Below are positions 33,597 to 41,749 of a stretch of 64,000 nt of DNA, in pieces; position 1 is the stretch's first letter; every line of letters begins with the position of its first letter. The notes under the pieces are model-generated. The model worked only from the letters and a program-made list of their open reading frames with translations, did no database searches and had not been told where the DNA came from. Location: positions 124,001 through 188,000 of the forward strand of contig JAJEHN010000036.1 in assembly GCA_022823665.1 (NCBI GenBank), given 5' to 3'. The DNA is from Thermoanaerobaculia bacterium. Lineage in GTDB: Bacteria; Acidobacteriota; Thermoanaerobaculia; Multivoradales; Multivoraceae. A program made the translations under genes and the position numbers.

Positions 33597-35015
33597 TCAG
33601 CCTCGCTTCCAGCGGCTGCCGCCCGGGGCGTCCTCCACCACCACTCCGGCTTCGCTCAACTGGTCGCGAATCCGGTCCGCGGCAGCAAAGTCGCGGGTGG
33701 CCCTCGCCTCGCTCCTCGCCTCGACCAGGGCGTCGATCTCCGCGTCGCTCAGCCCGCCCCCGCCTTCCGTGGCCCCGGCCCAGTCGCCGGTATCGAGTAC
33801 GGCCAGGACCTGATCGGCCCGGTCCAGGGCGGCCTGGACCCGGGTCCTGCCGCCAGGTGGCAGGCCGTGGTCGATGAATCCGTTCACCGTATGCACGAAC
33901 GTGAAGACCGCGCCCAGCGCGCCGGCGGTGTTCAGGTCGTCGGCCAGAGCCGTCGCGAAGGCGTCCTCGAAGCGGCTGGCGGCCTGGTCCATGGGCCCCG
34001 GATCGATCTCCTTTTCCACTTCGTGAGCGAGCCTGAAGCGCATGTCATCGATGCGCTTCAAGGCGCGCTCCGCAGCGGCCAGCTTGTCGAACGTGAAGTC
34101 CAGTTGCTGCCGGTAGTGCACCGACGCCAGCAGATAGCGGATCGAGCGGGCGGAAAGGCCGCGGTCGAGAAGATCGCCCAGGGTGTAGCAGTTGCCGAGG
34201 GACTTGGACATCTTCTCGCCGTCCACCGTCAGGTGCTCCGAATGGAGCCAGTAGCGCGCGAGCGGACAGCAGTTGGCCGACTCGCTCTGGGCGATCTCGT
34301 TCTCGTGATGGGGAAAGAGGTTGTCCACGCCGCCGCAGTGGATGTCGAACGTCTTGCCAAGGTACTTCTGACTCATCGCCGAGCATTCGATGTGCCATCC
34401 CGGCCGTCCCGGGCCCCATGGTGACGGCCACGCGGGTTCGCCCTCCTTCGCCCCCTTCCAGAGGACGAAGTCGCGCGCGTCCTCCTTGCCGTACTCGTCG
34501 CTCTGGACTCGCTCGCCGCGCCGAACATGATCGAGATCGATCCCCGACAGCTTTCCGTAGTCCTCGTCGGCGGCGATCCGGAAGAAGACCGAATCGTCGG
34601 CGCGGTAGGCGTAGCCCGCCACCAGCAGACGCTCGATCATGGCGATCATCTCCGCCACGTGCTCGGTCGCCCGTGGATAGTGCTCCACCCGCTCGATGCG
34701 AAGAGCGGCCAGGTCCTCGAAGAACGACGCCACATGGGGCGCGGTGAACGTCCCGATGTCGACTTCCGCCTCGAGGGCCGCGGCGATGATCTTGTCCTCG
34801 ACGTCGGTGAGGTTCATCGCCTGCGTTACCCGGTAGCCGAAGAACCGGAGCGTGCGGCGCAGGAGGTCCTCGAAGATGAACGTGCGCAGGTTGCCGATGT
34901 GTACCCGGTCGTAGACCGTCGGGCCGCAGGTGTAGAGCCGGATGTGGCCCGGCTCGAGCGGCTCGAGTTCCTGCAGACGCCGTCCGAGGGAGTTGAAGAG
35001 TTTCACTGGCATCAT
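33597..35015 (-). CDS. cysS: Cysteine-tRNA ligase
   Basis: A class I aminoacyl-tRNA synthetase of 472 residues that charges tRNA-Cys. The HIGH-type motif is HIGN at 39-42 after CGPTVYDRV (C30 is a zinc ligand). Further zinc ligands are C211 and the histidines in DNLFPHHENE at 231-240. KMSKS is at 268-272. The DALR-type C-terminal domain is short. The start is the ATG at 35013-35015 (MMPVKLFNS); the second Met is an alternative. The target tRNA-Cys gene lies downstream. Confidence 0.97.
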   Translation of the reverse strand: MMPVKLFNSLGRRLQELEPLEPGHIRLYTCGPTVYDRVHIGNLRTFIFEDLLRRTLRFFGYRVTQAMNLTDVEDKIIAAALEAEVDIGTFTAPHVASFFEDLAALRIERVEHYPRATEHVAEMIAMIERLLVAGYAYRADDSVFFRIAADEDYGKLSGIDLDHVRRGERVQSDEYGKEDARDFVLWKGAKEGEPAWPSPWGPGRPGWHIECSAMSQKYLGKTFDIHCGGVDNLFPHHENEIAQSESANCCPLARYWLHSEHLTVDGEKMSKSLGNCYTLGDLLDRGLSARSIRYLLASVHYRQQLDFTFDKLAAAERALKRIDDMRFRLAHEVEKEIDPGPMDQAASRFEDAFATALADDLNTAGALGAVFTFVHTVNGFIDHGLPPGGRTRVQAALDRADQVLAVLDTGDWAGATEGGGGLSDAEIDALVEARSEARATRDFAAADRIRDQLSEAGVVVEDAPGGSRWKRG

Positions 35016-35109
35016 CGGCAGCTCGGAGCGGTCGGGCCCGAAAGGGGCGACAGTAGCAACGCGCGTCGATCCGGGTCCAGGCGCCGAGCCACCCGTTCGA
35101 GAATCGACG

Positions 35110-35625
35110 TCAGAGGTCGACTACGACCGTTCCACCGTGCCAGTTCAGGGCCAGGCGGTCGCCGAAACTGTCGAAGGCCTCCTGACCGCTGAAGTCGAAC
35201 CGGCCGGTGCCGTTGGCGATGGCGGCGAAGCGGGCGACGACGACGGCGCCTCCGCCAGACAGGCCGGCTACCGGCCCCAGGTGGGTGGCGCCCACGAGGA
35301 GTCGGCCCGCTGCCGTCTCCGTCACCTCCACGTTCGGGAAGACGCCCTGTCCGTGACTCTCGTAACGCAGCAGGTCCGCCGGAAACTGAAGTTCGAAGCT
35401 CAGGCCGTAGAGATCGTCGACGCCGACGGCGTAGACCTCGATCTCGAGCGCCGACCCGCTCGCGCCGCCACGGAGAGCGATCGCGGCGTGGTTGGGCGAC
35501 GCAGGCGAGAAGCTGACCCCGCCGGTCCTCACCGGGTTCACCGGAGCGGTCGGACTTCCTCCCCCGCTGTCGCAGCCGAGCAGGAACACCGTGGCGAGGA
35601 CCGTCGCTGCCATCGGAACGCGCAC
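35110..35625 (-). CDS. Cohesin-domain-like lipoprotein
   Basis: A short (171-residue) lipoprotein. The signal sequence ends in a lipobox LLGC (C18 from the GTG start), and a Gly/Ser/Pro linker leads to a beta-rich domain. That domain reads L-E-I-E-V-x-A-V-G...L-Y-G-L-S-F-E-L-Q-F-P-A-D-L-L and later AVVVARFAAIANGTG, the pattern of a type I/II cohesin-like fold. Cohesin domains bind dockerins in cellulosomes, but isolated ones are common in non-cellulosomal bacteria. No dockerin is visible nearby. I take GTG 35623-35625, which gives an arginine in the n-region; ATG at 35611-35613 is the alternative. It lies 23 bp downstream of def. Confidence 0.72.
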   Translation of the reverse strand: MRVPMAATVLATVFLLGCDSGGGSPTAPVNPVRTGGVSFSPASPNHAAIALRGGASGSALEIEVYAVGVDDLYGLSFELQFPADLLRYESHGQGVFPNVEVTETAAGRLLVGATHLGPVAGLSGGGAVVVARFAAIANGTGRFDFSGQEAFDSFGDRLALNWHGGTVVVDL

Positions 35626-35648
35626 CGATTGCGGCGGACGCGGAGGTC

Positions 35649-36176
35649 TCAGTTGCCGCCGGCGACGGCCGGCTCGGGCGACCGCAGGCGGCGGAGGAAG
35701 CTCCGGGCGCGCTGGCGGCGCAATCCGCGGAGACGGTCGACGAACAGGATGCCGTCCAGGTGGTCCAGCTCGTGCTGGATCGCCCTCGCCTCGAGCTCGT
35801 CCGCGTCCATCTCGTACGCCCTCCCCTCCAGGTCGCGGGCCGCGACCCGGACGGAAGCGGGCCGGGTGACCTGCTCCGTGAAGTCGGGAATCGACAGACA
35901 GCCTTCGGTTTCCGTATCGACGCCCGCGGTATCGAGGATCTCCGGGTTCACGAGCACCCGGACCGCTCCCGGATCCACGCCCGCCGTGGCATCCACCACC
36001 GCGACGCGCAACTCCACGCCGACCTGCGGCGCCGCGAGGCCGACCCCGGGGGCATCGTGCATCGTCTGGATCATGTCCTCGACCAGCCGTCTCAGATCGG
36101 GACCGAAGTCGACCACAGGGGTGCATCGTGCCCGCAGCACCGGATCCGGGTACTGACGAATGGGAAGGACGGTCAT
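35649..36176 (-). CDS. def: Peptide deformylase
   Basis: Removes the formyl group from the N-terminal methionine of new proteins. The 175-residue protein carries the three diagnostic motifs: GVGLAAPQ at 44-51, EGCLS at 91-95 (metal-ligand Cys) and HELDH at 135-139 (two metal His and the catalytic Glu). The start is the ATG at 36174-36176. No fmt or priA is adjacent, though they often are in other bacteria. The C-terminal tail (about 150-175) is basic. It precedes the lipoprotein gene on the same strand. Confidence 0.96.
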   Translation of the reverse strand: MTVLPIRQYPDPVLRARCTPVVDFGPDLRRLVEDMIQTMHDAPGVGLAAPQVGVELRVAVVDATAGVDPGAVRVLVNPEILDTAGVDTETEGCLSIPDFTEQVTRPASVRVAARDLEGRAYEMDADELEARAIQHELDHLDGILFVDRLRGLRRQRARSFLRRLRSPEPAVAGGN

Positions 36177-36329
36177 GCGCTACCTGGACGACGCGGGGGC
36201 TGGTGGGATCATACGGGAGAAGGTGCCGACCAAGCCCCGATCGTCCCCTGGAGGTGACAGGCCTGTCCCACTCGAACCGCTCCGCTCCTTGTGGAGAGTG
36301 CGATGTCGCCTGCGGGTTCACCCCACCCC

Positions 36330-36346
36330 CTGGCACGCAGATTGCT
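36330..36346 (+). promoter_or_regulatory. Sigma-54 (-24/-12) promoter of the DUF6600-like gene
   Basis: The plus strand reads C-TGGCACG-CAGA-TTGCT. This matches YTGGCACGNNNNTTGCW at every defined position, with the invariant GG (36332-36333) and GC (36344-36345) exactly 10 bases apart. Transcription would start near 36357, about 44 bp before the ATG at 36401. rpoN is in the same window. Binding sites for an activator were not identified. Confidence 0.8.
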
Positions 36347-36400
36347 GGAAGCCAGGAGTGGTAACTTCCCTTCGCTCCGATTCCTCAGGGGGACCGAGAG

Positions 36401-38551
36401 ATGAGACACCCGCTTCCGATCAGCGTCCTCGCGCTGCCGATGGTCCTTGCCGCATCCGCCGTCTGGGCAGCGAACACTCCTGGCCAGGAACAGGCGGAGG
36501 GCCTGGCCGGCGTCTACAGTTTCGTCGGCGCGCTGGACGGAGACGCGACCCTGTTCGCGGCCCGTTCCGGCGCCCAGAGCGAGCTTGAACTCCACTTGCC
36601 GATCCTGCGGGGCGACCGGATCTGGACGACGCCGAGCGCGCGACTCGCCGTCCTCATGTCGGACCGATCGATCCTGGCCCTGGATCACGACTCGGAGATC
36701 ACCCTCGAGCGCATTGCCGGATCGCCGGACGGCGAGGACCAGGACTCGCTCTACGTCCTCCACCGGGGCCGCCTGAGCCTGGAGGTCGCGGATCACCTTC
36801 TTGAATCGGAGTTGCCGGTGGTGGACACCGCCAACGCCAGGATCTACGTCAAGCAGGACGGTCGCTACCAGGTTCACAGCGACGGAAGCCGCTGGACCGA
36901 GGTGACGGTTCTTGCCGGATTCACGGAGGTCGTGACGCAGCGGGGGTCGGTCATCGTTCGTAGTGGCGAGACGCTCGTGGCCAACGGTCTCGACAACCCC
37001 TGGATCGAACTCCAGAACGGTGCAGGCGTGGCGGCGGCCGCGCTGGCTGACTGGACGGAAGGCCATCGGGCCAGTCTCGTGGCCTATGCCGCGGTCGATA
37101 TCGGCGGCTACCGCGACACCCTGGGCGCGCATGGCGAGTGGGTCGAGGTCGACGATCGACGGGCCTGGAAGCCGCGCGTCGAGCAGAACTGGCAGCCCTA
37201 CAGCCGGGGCCGGTGGACGGATACTCCCGCCGGGCTCTACTGGGTGGCTCGGGATCCCTGGGGTCCGCTCACCTACCACTACGGCAGCTGGAACATGCAT
37301 CCGGCCTGGGGATGGATCTGGTTCCCGGGTCTGCGGTACGCCCCCAGTCATGTCTACTGGTACTGGGGGCCGTCCTACGTCGGCTGGATTCCGCGCGGTT
37401 ACTACCAGCACTACTACCGGGGGCTGGGCTATGGCCTCCGTTTCGGGCTCTACGGTTGGGCGGGCGGCTACTGGGATCCGTTCAATACCTGGATCTTCTG
37501 CCCGACCGGCTACTTTGGCTACGGGCGGGGCTACACCTACGGCCGTTCCCTTCGGCGCCACCATCCCCAGCTCGAGCGCGGCATCATCACGACGGACACC
37601 CGCGGCATCGACCGCCGGAACTGGCGCGATCCGGCGGCCACCCAGAAGGTCCTGATCAACCGGCGCGGCGGCCTGGACGAAAGCGAGATCCCCAACGCCG
37701 ACAACTTCGTGGCGCGCGTTCCCGACCTCGACCCCTCGTTCCGGGGCGAGATCAGACGCAGCGACGGCGACCCCGCCGTCGTGTCGGTGCGTCGCGAAGG
37801 GCCTTCCGGGAACAGTTCCGGGTTGGCCCGCGTCACGGAGGGTGGCCTTCGGGCAGCTCCCGCGAGCCGGGCAGCCCGCGCCGGCGTGGCCCGGAACGGC
37901 GATGCGGATACCGGGATCCGGCGATCCGCCCCGGTTCTCTCGACCCGGGACAACGAACCCGGGAAGCAGGGCGTGTCCGCCAGGAAAGCAGCGCCCGTGA
38001 GCCCTGGCGCCGTCCCTGCTCCGAGCCGACGGTCAACCGCCGGTCGCCGCGTACTGGACGCCATCCGGAGCCGGGACGACGCTCCGAGTCCCACCCGAGT
38101 GCGGTCGACACCGCGGGCTTCAACGCCCAGGTCGGCGCCCCCCACCCGGGTGCGGTCCACGCCGCGAAGCTCAACGCCCGAGGCGGCGCCTCCCACCCGG
38201 GTGCGGTCGACGCCGAGGAGTTCAACGCCCAGGTCGGCGCCTCCCACCCGGGTACGGTCGACACCGCGGAGTGCGACGCCCAAGGCCGCGCCTCCCACCC
38301 GAGTGCGGTCGACGCCGAGGGCCTCTACACCGAGGTCTTCGTCGCGGCCAACGCGAGTACGGTCCACGCCCAGGAGTTCTTCGCCGCGATCTTCTTCGCC
38401 TCGATCTTCCTCGCCGCCGAGGAGCTACTCTCCTCCTCCAAGTTCAAGCCCGTCAAGCTACTCGCCGCCGTCTTCCCCGCCCTCTTCCTCACCCTCCTCG
38501 TCTTCGCCGCCCTCGGGCGGCGGCGGGCGGACGCCGCCGTTCGTCCCCTGA
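36401..38551 (+). CDS. FecR/DUF6600-like secreted protein with proline-rich repeat tail
   Basis: A 716-residue protein whose function I cannot assign. After a signal peptide (about 1-23, cleavage near VWA-A) comes a FecR-like beta domain (about 30-200). An aromatic-rich DUF6600-like region (about 225-385) follows, dominated by Trp, Tyr and Gly (for example WNMHPAWGWIWFPGLRYAP). The tail (about 560-716) has six repeats of about 17 residues starting PTRVRSTPR, then a Ser/Pro-rich, Gly-ended low-complexity stretch. Lacking a transmembrane segment after the signal, it is probably exported. It has a good ribosome-binding site (AGGGGG) and a near-perfect sigma-54 promoter upstream, which is unusual for this family in my experience. 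Confidence 0.82.
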   Translation: MRHPLPISVLALPMVLAASAVWAANTPGQEQAEGLAGVYSFVGALDGDATLFAARSGAQSELELHLPILRGDRIWTTPSARLAVLMSDRSILALDHDSEITLERIAGSPDGEDQDSLYVLHRGRLSLEVADHLLESELPVVDTANARIYVKQDGRYQVHSDGSRWTEVTVLAGFTEVVTQRGSVIVRSGETLVANGLDNPWIELQNGAGVAAAALADWTEGHRASLVAYAAVDIGGYRDTLGAHGEWVEVDDRRAWKPRVEQNWQPYSRGRWTDTPAGLYWVARDPWGPLTYHYGSWNMHPAWGWIWFPGLRYAPSHVYWYWGPSYVGWIPRGYYQHYYRGLGYGLRFGLYGWAGGYWDPFNTWIFCPTGYFGYGRGYTYGRSLRRHHPQLERGIITTDTRGIDRRNWRDPAATQKVLINRRGGLDESEIPNADNFVARVPDLDPSFRGEIRRSDGDPAVVSVRREGPSGNSSGLARVTEGGLRAAPASRAARAGVARNGDADTGIRRSAPVLSTRDNEPGKQGVSARKAAPVSPGAVPAPSRRSTAGRRVLDAIRSRDDAPSPTRVRSTPRASTPRSAPPTRVRSTPRSSTPEAAPPTRVRSTPRSSTPRSAPPTRVRSTPRSATPKAAPPTRVRSTPRASTPRSSSRPTRVRSTPRSSSPRSSSPRSSSPPRSYSPPPSSSPSSYSPPSSPPSSSPSSSSPPSGGGGRTPPFVP
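38090..38398 (+). repeat. 51-bp coding repeats (six units)
   Basis: Six in-frame units of 51 bp (the fifth is 54 bp), beginning at 38090, 38141, 38192, 38243, 38294 and 38348. Each encodes about PTRVRSTPR(A/S)STPRSAP. The core PTRVRSTPR is kept in all six while the following residues vary. The sixth unit runs into Ser/Pro-rich low complexity. Such tandem repeats can vary in number between strains. Confidence 0.85.
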
Positions 38552-38575
38552 GGACGACATGAGGCCGGCGAGCCC

Positions 38576-39241
38576 GTGACCGGGCTCCGCCCGGGCGAGC
38601 GCGTGAGCGAACGGCCCAGGATTCCGGTTCTGCTGGCGATCAGCGCCCGCCGTCTCTGCGGTGGTGCCGGTGGACTTGGAAGCTGGGCCCGATCGCTCCC
38701 TTCCGGCACCGCAATTCAACTGCGGGAGAAGGACCTGGAACGGGAGGAGCTGATTCACCTCGGCCGCACCCTCCGAAGCGCCTTCGACGGGATCCTGATC
38801 GTGAATGGCGACCTTGAGGCCGCCGTAGCCTGCAATGCCGATGGCGTCCACCTCCCATCCGACGCGGCCTGGCGGGACCTGGGCGCGGCTGTTCGCCAGC
38901 AAGGCCTGCTGCTGGGCGTCTCCACGCACAGTCTGGCGGAACTCGAGGCCGCGTCGGAGTCCGGAGTCCACTACGCCCTGTTCGGCCCCGTTTTCGACTC
39001 TCCGGAAAAGCGGCGCTTCGGCCCGGCCCAGGGCCTGGAGCGGCTTCGACGGGCCGTGAGCGTCGACTTGCCTGTGCTCGCCGTCGGCGGTGTCGATGCC
39101 GGCAATGCGGCCTCGATCGCCCACGCGGGTGCGCAGGGCGTGGCTGCGATCAGGGCGTTTGCCGACGCGCGGTCGGCGATGGCTCTGAAGGCGGCGTGGA
39201 CCGGGGTGGCTGGTACGATGCTGCGCCGTGAGCAGCACTAG
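38576..39241 (+). CDS. Thiamine-phosphate synthase (ThiE/TenI)-like protein
   Basis: A 221-residue TIM-barrel protein of the ThiE/TenI family. ThiE joins hydroxymethylpyrimidine-PP and thiazole-P; TenI members instead act on the thiazole tautomer. Visible motifs: QLREKDL at about 48-54, NGDLEAAVACNADGVHLPSD, GVSTHSLAE, the YALFGPVFDSPEKR active-site loop and VLAVGGV. The start is GTG at 38576-38578. No other thiamine gene is adjacent, so which reaction it does is open. It begins 24 bp after the DUF6600-like gene and is followed by lspA. Confidence 0.8.
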   Translation: MTGLRPGERVSERPRIPVLLAISARRLCGGAGGLGSWARSLPSGTAIQLREKDLEREELIHLGRTLRSAFDGILIVNGDLEAAVACNADGVHLPSDAAWRDLGAAVRQQGLLLGVSTHSLAELEAASESGVHYALFGPVFDSPEKRRFGPAQGLERLRRAVSVDLPVLAVGGVDAGNAASIAHAGAQGVAAIRAFADARSAMALKAAWTGVAGTMLRREQH

Positions 39242-39272
39242 TCCCACGCCCCCGTCCTCGGGCAGATGACCC

Positions 39273-39803
39273 ATGCGGGCTAGGTTCCTCGTTGTTTCCG
39301 CCCTGATTCTGGCGCTGGATCAGTGGACCAAGCTGTGGATCGAGAGCATCCTGGCGCCGCACGAGCGAGTGGAAGTCGTGCCCGGATTCTTCGATCTGGT
39401 GCACGTACAGAACACCGGCATCGCTTTCGGACTGTTCCCCGCCGGGCGTGAACTCGGCGGCACACTCGTGCTGACCGCTCTCGGTCTTGCCGCGCTCGTC
39501 ATCGTTTCCGTCTACTTCCGGCGCACGTCCGAACGGGAACCGCTGCTGCTCCTTTCCCTGTCCCTGGTGCTCGGCGGCGCGGTCGGCAATCTGGTCGACC
39601 GCATCCTGCTGCGGGCGGTCACCGATTTCCTGGACGTCTACGTCGGCACGCATCACTGGCCGGCCTTCAACGTCGCCGACAGCGGTGTGACGGTCGGCAT
39701 CGTCCTGATGCTGGTCCACAGCTTCGTTCCGTCGTTGGGAAACCGGACCAGCGAGGCCGGCGCGGGCCGGAGCGACCTGATCGGCGCCGGCACGTCGAAG
39801 TGA
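39273..39803 (+). CDS. lspA: Lipoprotein signal peptidase II
   Basis: An inner-membrane aspartyl protease that removes the signal peptide of diacylglycerol-modified prolipoproteins. The 176-residue protein has four membrane segments. Catalytic aspartates lie in VTDFLD (D118) and FNVADS (D136), and the conserved NTGIAFG at about 47-53 and GGAVGNLVDR at 101-110 are present. It also serves lipoproteins encoded here. The stop overlaps the RluD-type GTG start as GTGA. Confidence 0.96.
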   Translation: MRARFLVVSALILALDQWTKLWIESILAPHERVEVVPGFFDLVHVQNTGIAFGLFPAGRELGGTLVLTALGLAALVIVSVYFRRTSEREPLLLLSLSLVLGGAVGNLVDRILLRAVTDFLDVYVGTHHWPAFNVADSGVTVGIVLMLVHSFVPSLGNRTSEAGAGRSDLIGAGTSK

Positions 39804-40795
39804 CCTCGATCGAGGCGCCGGCCTCGGCGGCTGGCCAGCGGGTCGACGTCTACCTCGCGCGGGTCCTCGACCAGCCCCGCAACCGGGTTCAGAGTCTCCT
39901 CCGCCGGGGCCTCGTCACGGCTGGAGGCTCCCCGCTCAAGCCGTCCTACGTGCTGCGAGGTGGCGAAGAGATCGCCTACCGCCTGCCTCCGCCTCCGTCG
40001 GAGCAACCGCTCGCCGAGGCCGGTCCCGTTTCCGTGATCCATGAGGACGAGAACCTGCTGATCGTGGACAAGCCTGCCGGTCTGATCGTGCACCCCGGCA
40101 GCGGCGTCTCGGGGGGCACCCTGGTGAACAGGCTGCTCCACCACCGCCCCGGCATCGCCGGAGTCGGGTCCGCGGAACGTCCCGGCATCGTTCATCGCCT
40201 GGACGCGGGCACCAGTGGCGTCCTTGCCGTCGCGTGCAGCGATGGCGCCTACCGGCGGCTGAGCCGCGCCTTTGCCGAACGCGAGGTCGACAAGGTCTAT
40301 CTGGCCGTGGTCTACGGTCGGCCCGAACCGCCGCAGGGAGAGATCACACTACCGATCGGCCGCGACCCCGCGGTGCGCACCCGCATGGCGGTGGTGAGTG
40401 AGTCCAGGGGCGGACGGCCAGCCGTCAGCAGGTACCGGCTGTTGGCCGGGACAGCCGGCGTTTCACTGCTGGAACTGGAGATCCTGACCGGCAGAACCCA
40501 CCAGATCCGGGTCCACTGCAAGGCGATCGGACACCCTCTTGTCGGCGATCCGACCTATGGCGAGGCACGCTGGAGAAGCCTCGAGCCATCCATGCGGCGG
40601 CCACTGCGCGAGTTCCCGCGACCGGCTCTCCACGCTCTGCGGCTCACGCTGCCGGGGTTCGGCGGCGCACCGTCGCGCGCCTTCACCGCTCCGGTGCCCG
40701 AAGACCTCCGGACCCTCTGCAAGGCCTGTCGCCTGGATCAGGGATTGCCGGTCGCTCGTCAGGAGTCGCCCGGACCGCCAGCAGCGTTCGCGTAA
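39800..40795 (+). CDS. RluD-type 23S rRNA pseudouridine synthase
   Basis: A 331-residue pseudouridine synthase of the RluA/RluD group, which converts uridines in 23S rRNA helix 69 or in tRNA. An S4-like N-terminal domain (about 10-75) is followed by the catalytic domain with D135 in HRLDAGTSG (the usual motif is HRLDKDTSG; alanine replaces lysine). GRTHQIRVHCKAIGHPLVGDPTYG is the family's RNA-binding signature. The start is GTG at 39800-39802, overlapping the lspA stop; lspA-rluD adjacency is common. The last 37 bp overlap bactofilin on the other strand. Confidence 0.9.
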   Translation: MTSIEAPASAAGQRVDVYLARVLDQPRNRVQSLLRRGLVTAGGSPLKPSYVLRGGEEIAYRLPPPPSEQPLAEAGPVSVIHEDENLLIVDKPAGLIVHPGSGVSGGTLVNRLLHHRPGIAGVGSAERPGIVHRLDAGTSGVLAVACSDGAYRRLSRAFAEREVDKVYLAVVYGRPEPPQGEITLPIGRDPAVRTRMAVVSESRGGRPAVSRYRLLAGTAGVSLLELEILTGRTHQIRVHCKAIGHPLVGDPTYGEARWRSLEPSMRRPLREFPRPALHALRLTLPGFGGAPSRAFTAPVPEDLRTLCKACRLDQGLPVARQESPGPPAAFA

Positions 40796-41226
40796 CTCCG
40801 GCCTGGCGTCGCGCCGATCGCCAGCGTGCCGCTCATCTCGATCCTGCCGTTGCAGATACCCCCCTCGGCGATGGACACGAGAGGAGCGGTCAGATCCCCC
40901 TCGACGGAGCCCGAGGACAGCACTTCGATCTTTTCCGATGCCCGGATATCGCCCTTCACGTGGCCCGAAACCTGGACGGACTGGGCCACGACGTCAGCCT
41001 CGATCCGCCCTCGACGTCCGAGCACGAAACGGCCCTTGAGCTCCACGTTCCCCGCCAGGGAACCGTCGACCAGGACCTCCGCATCGCCAGCGATGCTGCC
41101 GTCGATGTGTGAACCCGGCGCGACGTAGGTGCGCGCCGGCGCGGCCGAAGGCGACCTCACCTCCCCGGGAGGCGTCAGCGCGGCCTCCGCCGCTGTTTCC
41201 TCGAGATCCTTCTTGAAGAACGCCAT
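40759..41226 (-). CDS. Bactofilin-family cytoskeletal protein
   Basis: A 155-residue bactofilin: a beta-helix protein that polymerises and organises envelope or division enzymes. The core (about 35-135) shows the repeat pattern of short beta-strands with G-x-I/V spacing: GSHIDGSIAGDAEVLVDGSL, RIEADVVAQSVQVSGHVKGD and GEVEGDL-like turns. The flanking ends are disordered. The N-terminus MAFFKKDLEE is typical of the family. The ATG at 41224-41226 is used; a longer frame upstream runs through the tRNA-Gly gene and is rejected. No peptidase partner is adjacent. Confidence 0.92.
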   Translation of the reverse strand: MAFFKKDLEETAAEAALTPPGEVRSPSAAPARTYVAPGSHIDGSIAGDAEVLVDGSLAGNVELKGRFVLGRRGRIEADVVAQSVQVSGHVKGDIRASEKIEVLSSGSVEGDLTAPLVSIAEGGICNGRIEMSGTLAIGATPGRSYANAAGGPGDS

Positions 41227-41293
41227 CTGCTCTTTGTACCCTTCCTGTCTCTTGGACTCGTTCCGGACCAGGCTACACGCCGGCTGAGGCGTC

Positions 41294-41369
41294 TGGAGCG
41301 GGCAACGGGACTCGAACCCGCGACATCCAGCTTGGGAAGCTGGCACTCTGCCAACTGAGTTATGCCCGC
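41294..41369 (-). tRNA. tRNA-Gly (anticodon CCC)
   Basis: A 76-nt tRNA with encoded CCA. The acceptor GCGGGCA pairs with TGCCCGC; the anticodon arm CCAGC-TTCCCAA-GCTGG gives anticodon CCC. It is the second glycine tRNA of the window. Confidence 0.95.
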
Positions 41370-41485
41370 AGGCGCTCAGACCGGGTTCAAGGTAACCCAG
41401 CCCCTGCGGACGGTCAAGCACCCCGGCCCCACTCCGGAAAAAGACGCTATGATGCGCACCGTTACGCCCCTCGTCCTCGCGCTTG

Positions 41486-41746
41486 ATGGTCCGCAGCTCC
41501 CAGCCCCTCTACTTCTTCCCGGAGCGGGACGTGACCGGCGAGGAACTCGAAGAGATGCTTCATGGCGGGAGCCGCGAGGATCGCTGCACCGCGATCTCCT
41601 GCATGCTGCGCTATGCGCAGTGGGAAGACATCTGGGACTACGTTTCCCGGGATGATGTGCGGGAGCTGTTCGACGACCTGGACCTGCCCGAGAGCCTGCG
41701 CGCCGCGTGGGCCCGCATGCTGAAGATCGAGCCGGTCGCCACCTGA
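41486..41746 (+). CDS. Small unknown protein
   Basis: An 86-residue acidic protein (from ATG 41486; TTG 41483 is an alternative) that I do not recognise. It has no signal or membrane segment. The middle, RCTAISCMLRYAQWEDIWDYV, is rich in Cys, Trp and Tyr, and the end is helical with many Leu and charged residues (VRELFDDLDLPESLRAAWARML). It could be a small helical adaptor. Its codon use resembles its neighbours, and it fits exactly between tRNA-Gly and the AIM24 gene, converging on the latter with 3 bp between, which supports it as a real gene. Confidence 0.65.
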   Translation: MVRSSQPLYFFPERDVTGEELEEMLHGGSREDRCTAISCMLRYAQWEDIWDYVSRDDVRELFDDLDLPESLRAAWARMLKIEPVAT

Positions 41747-41749
41747 GTT

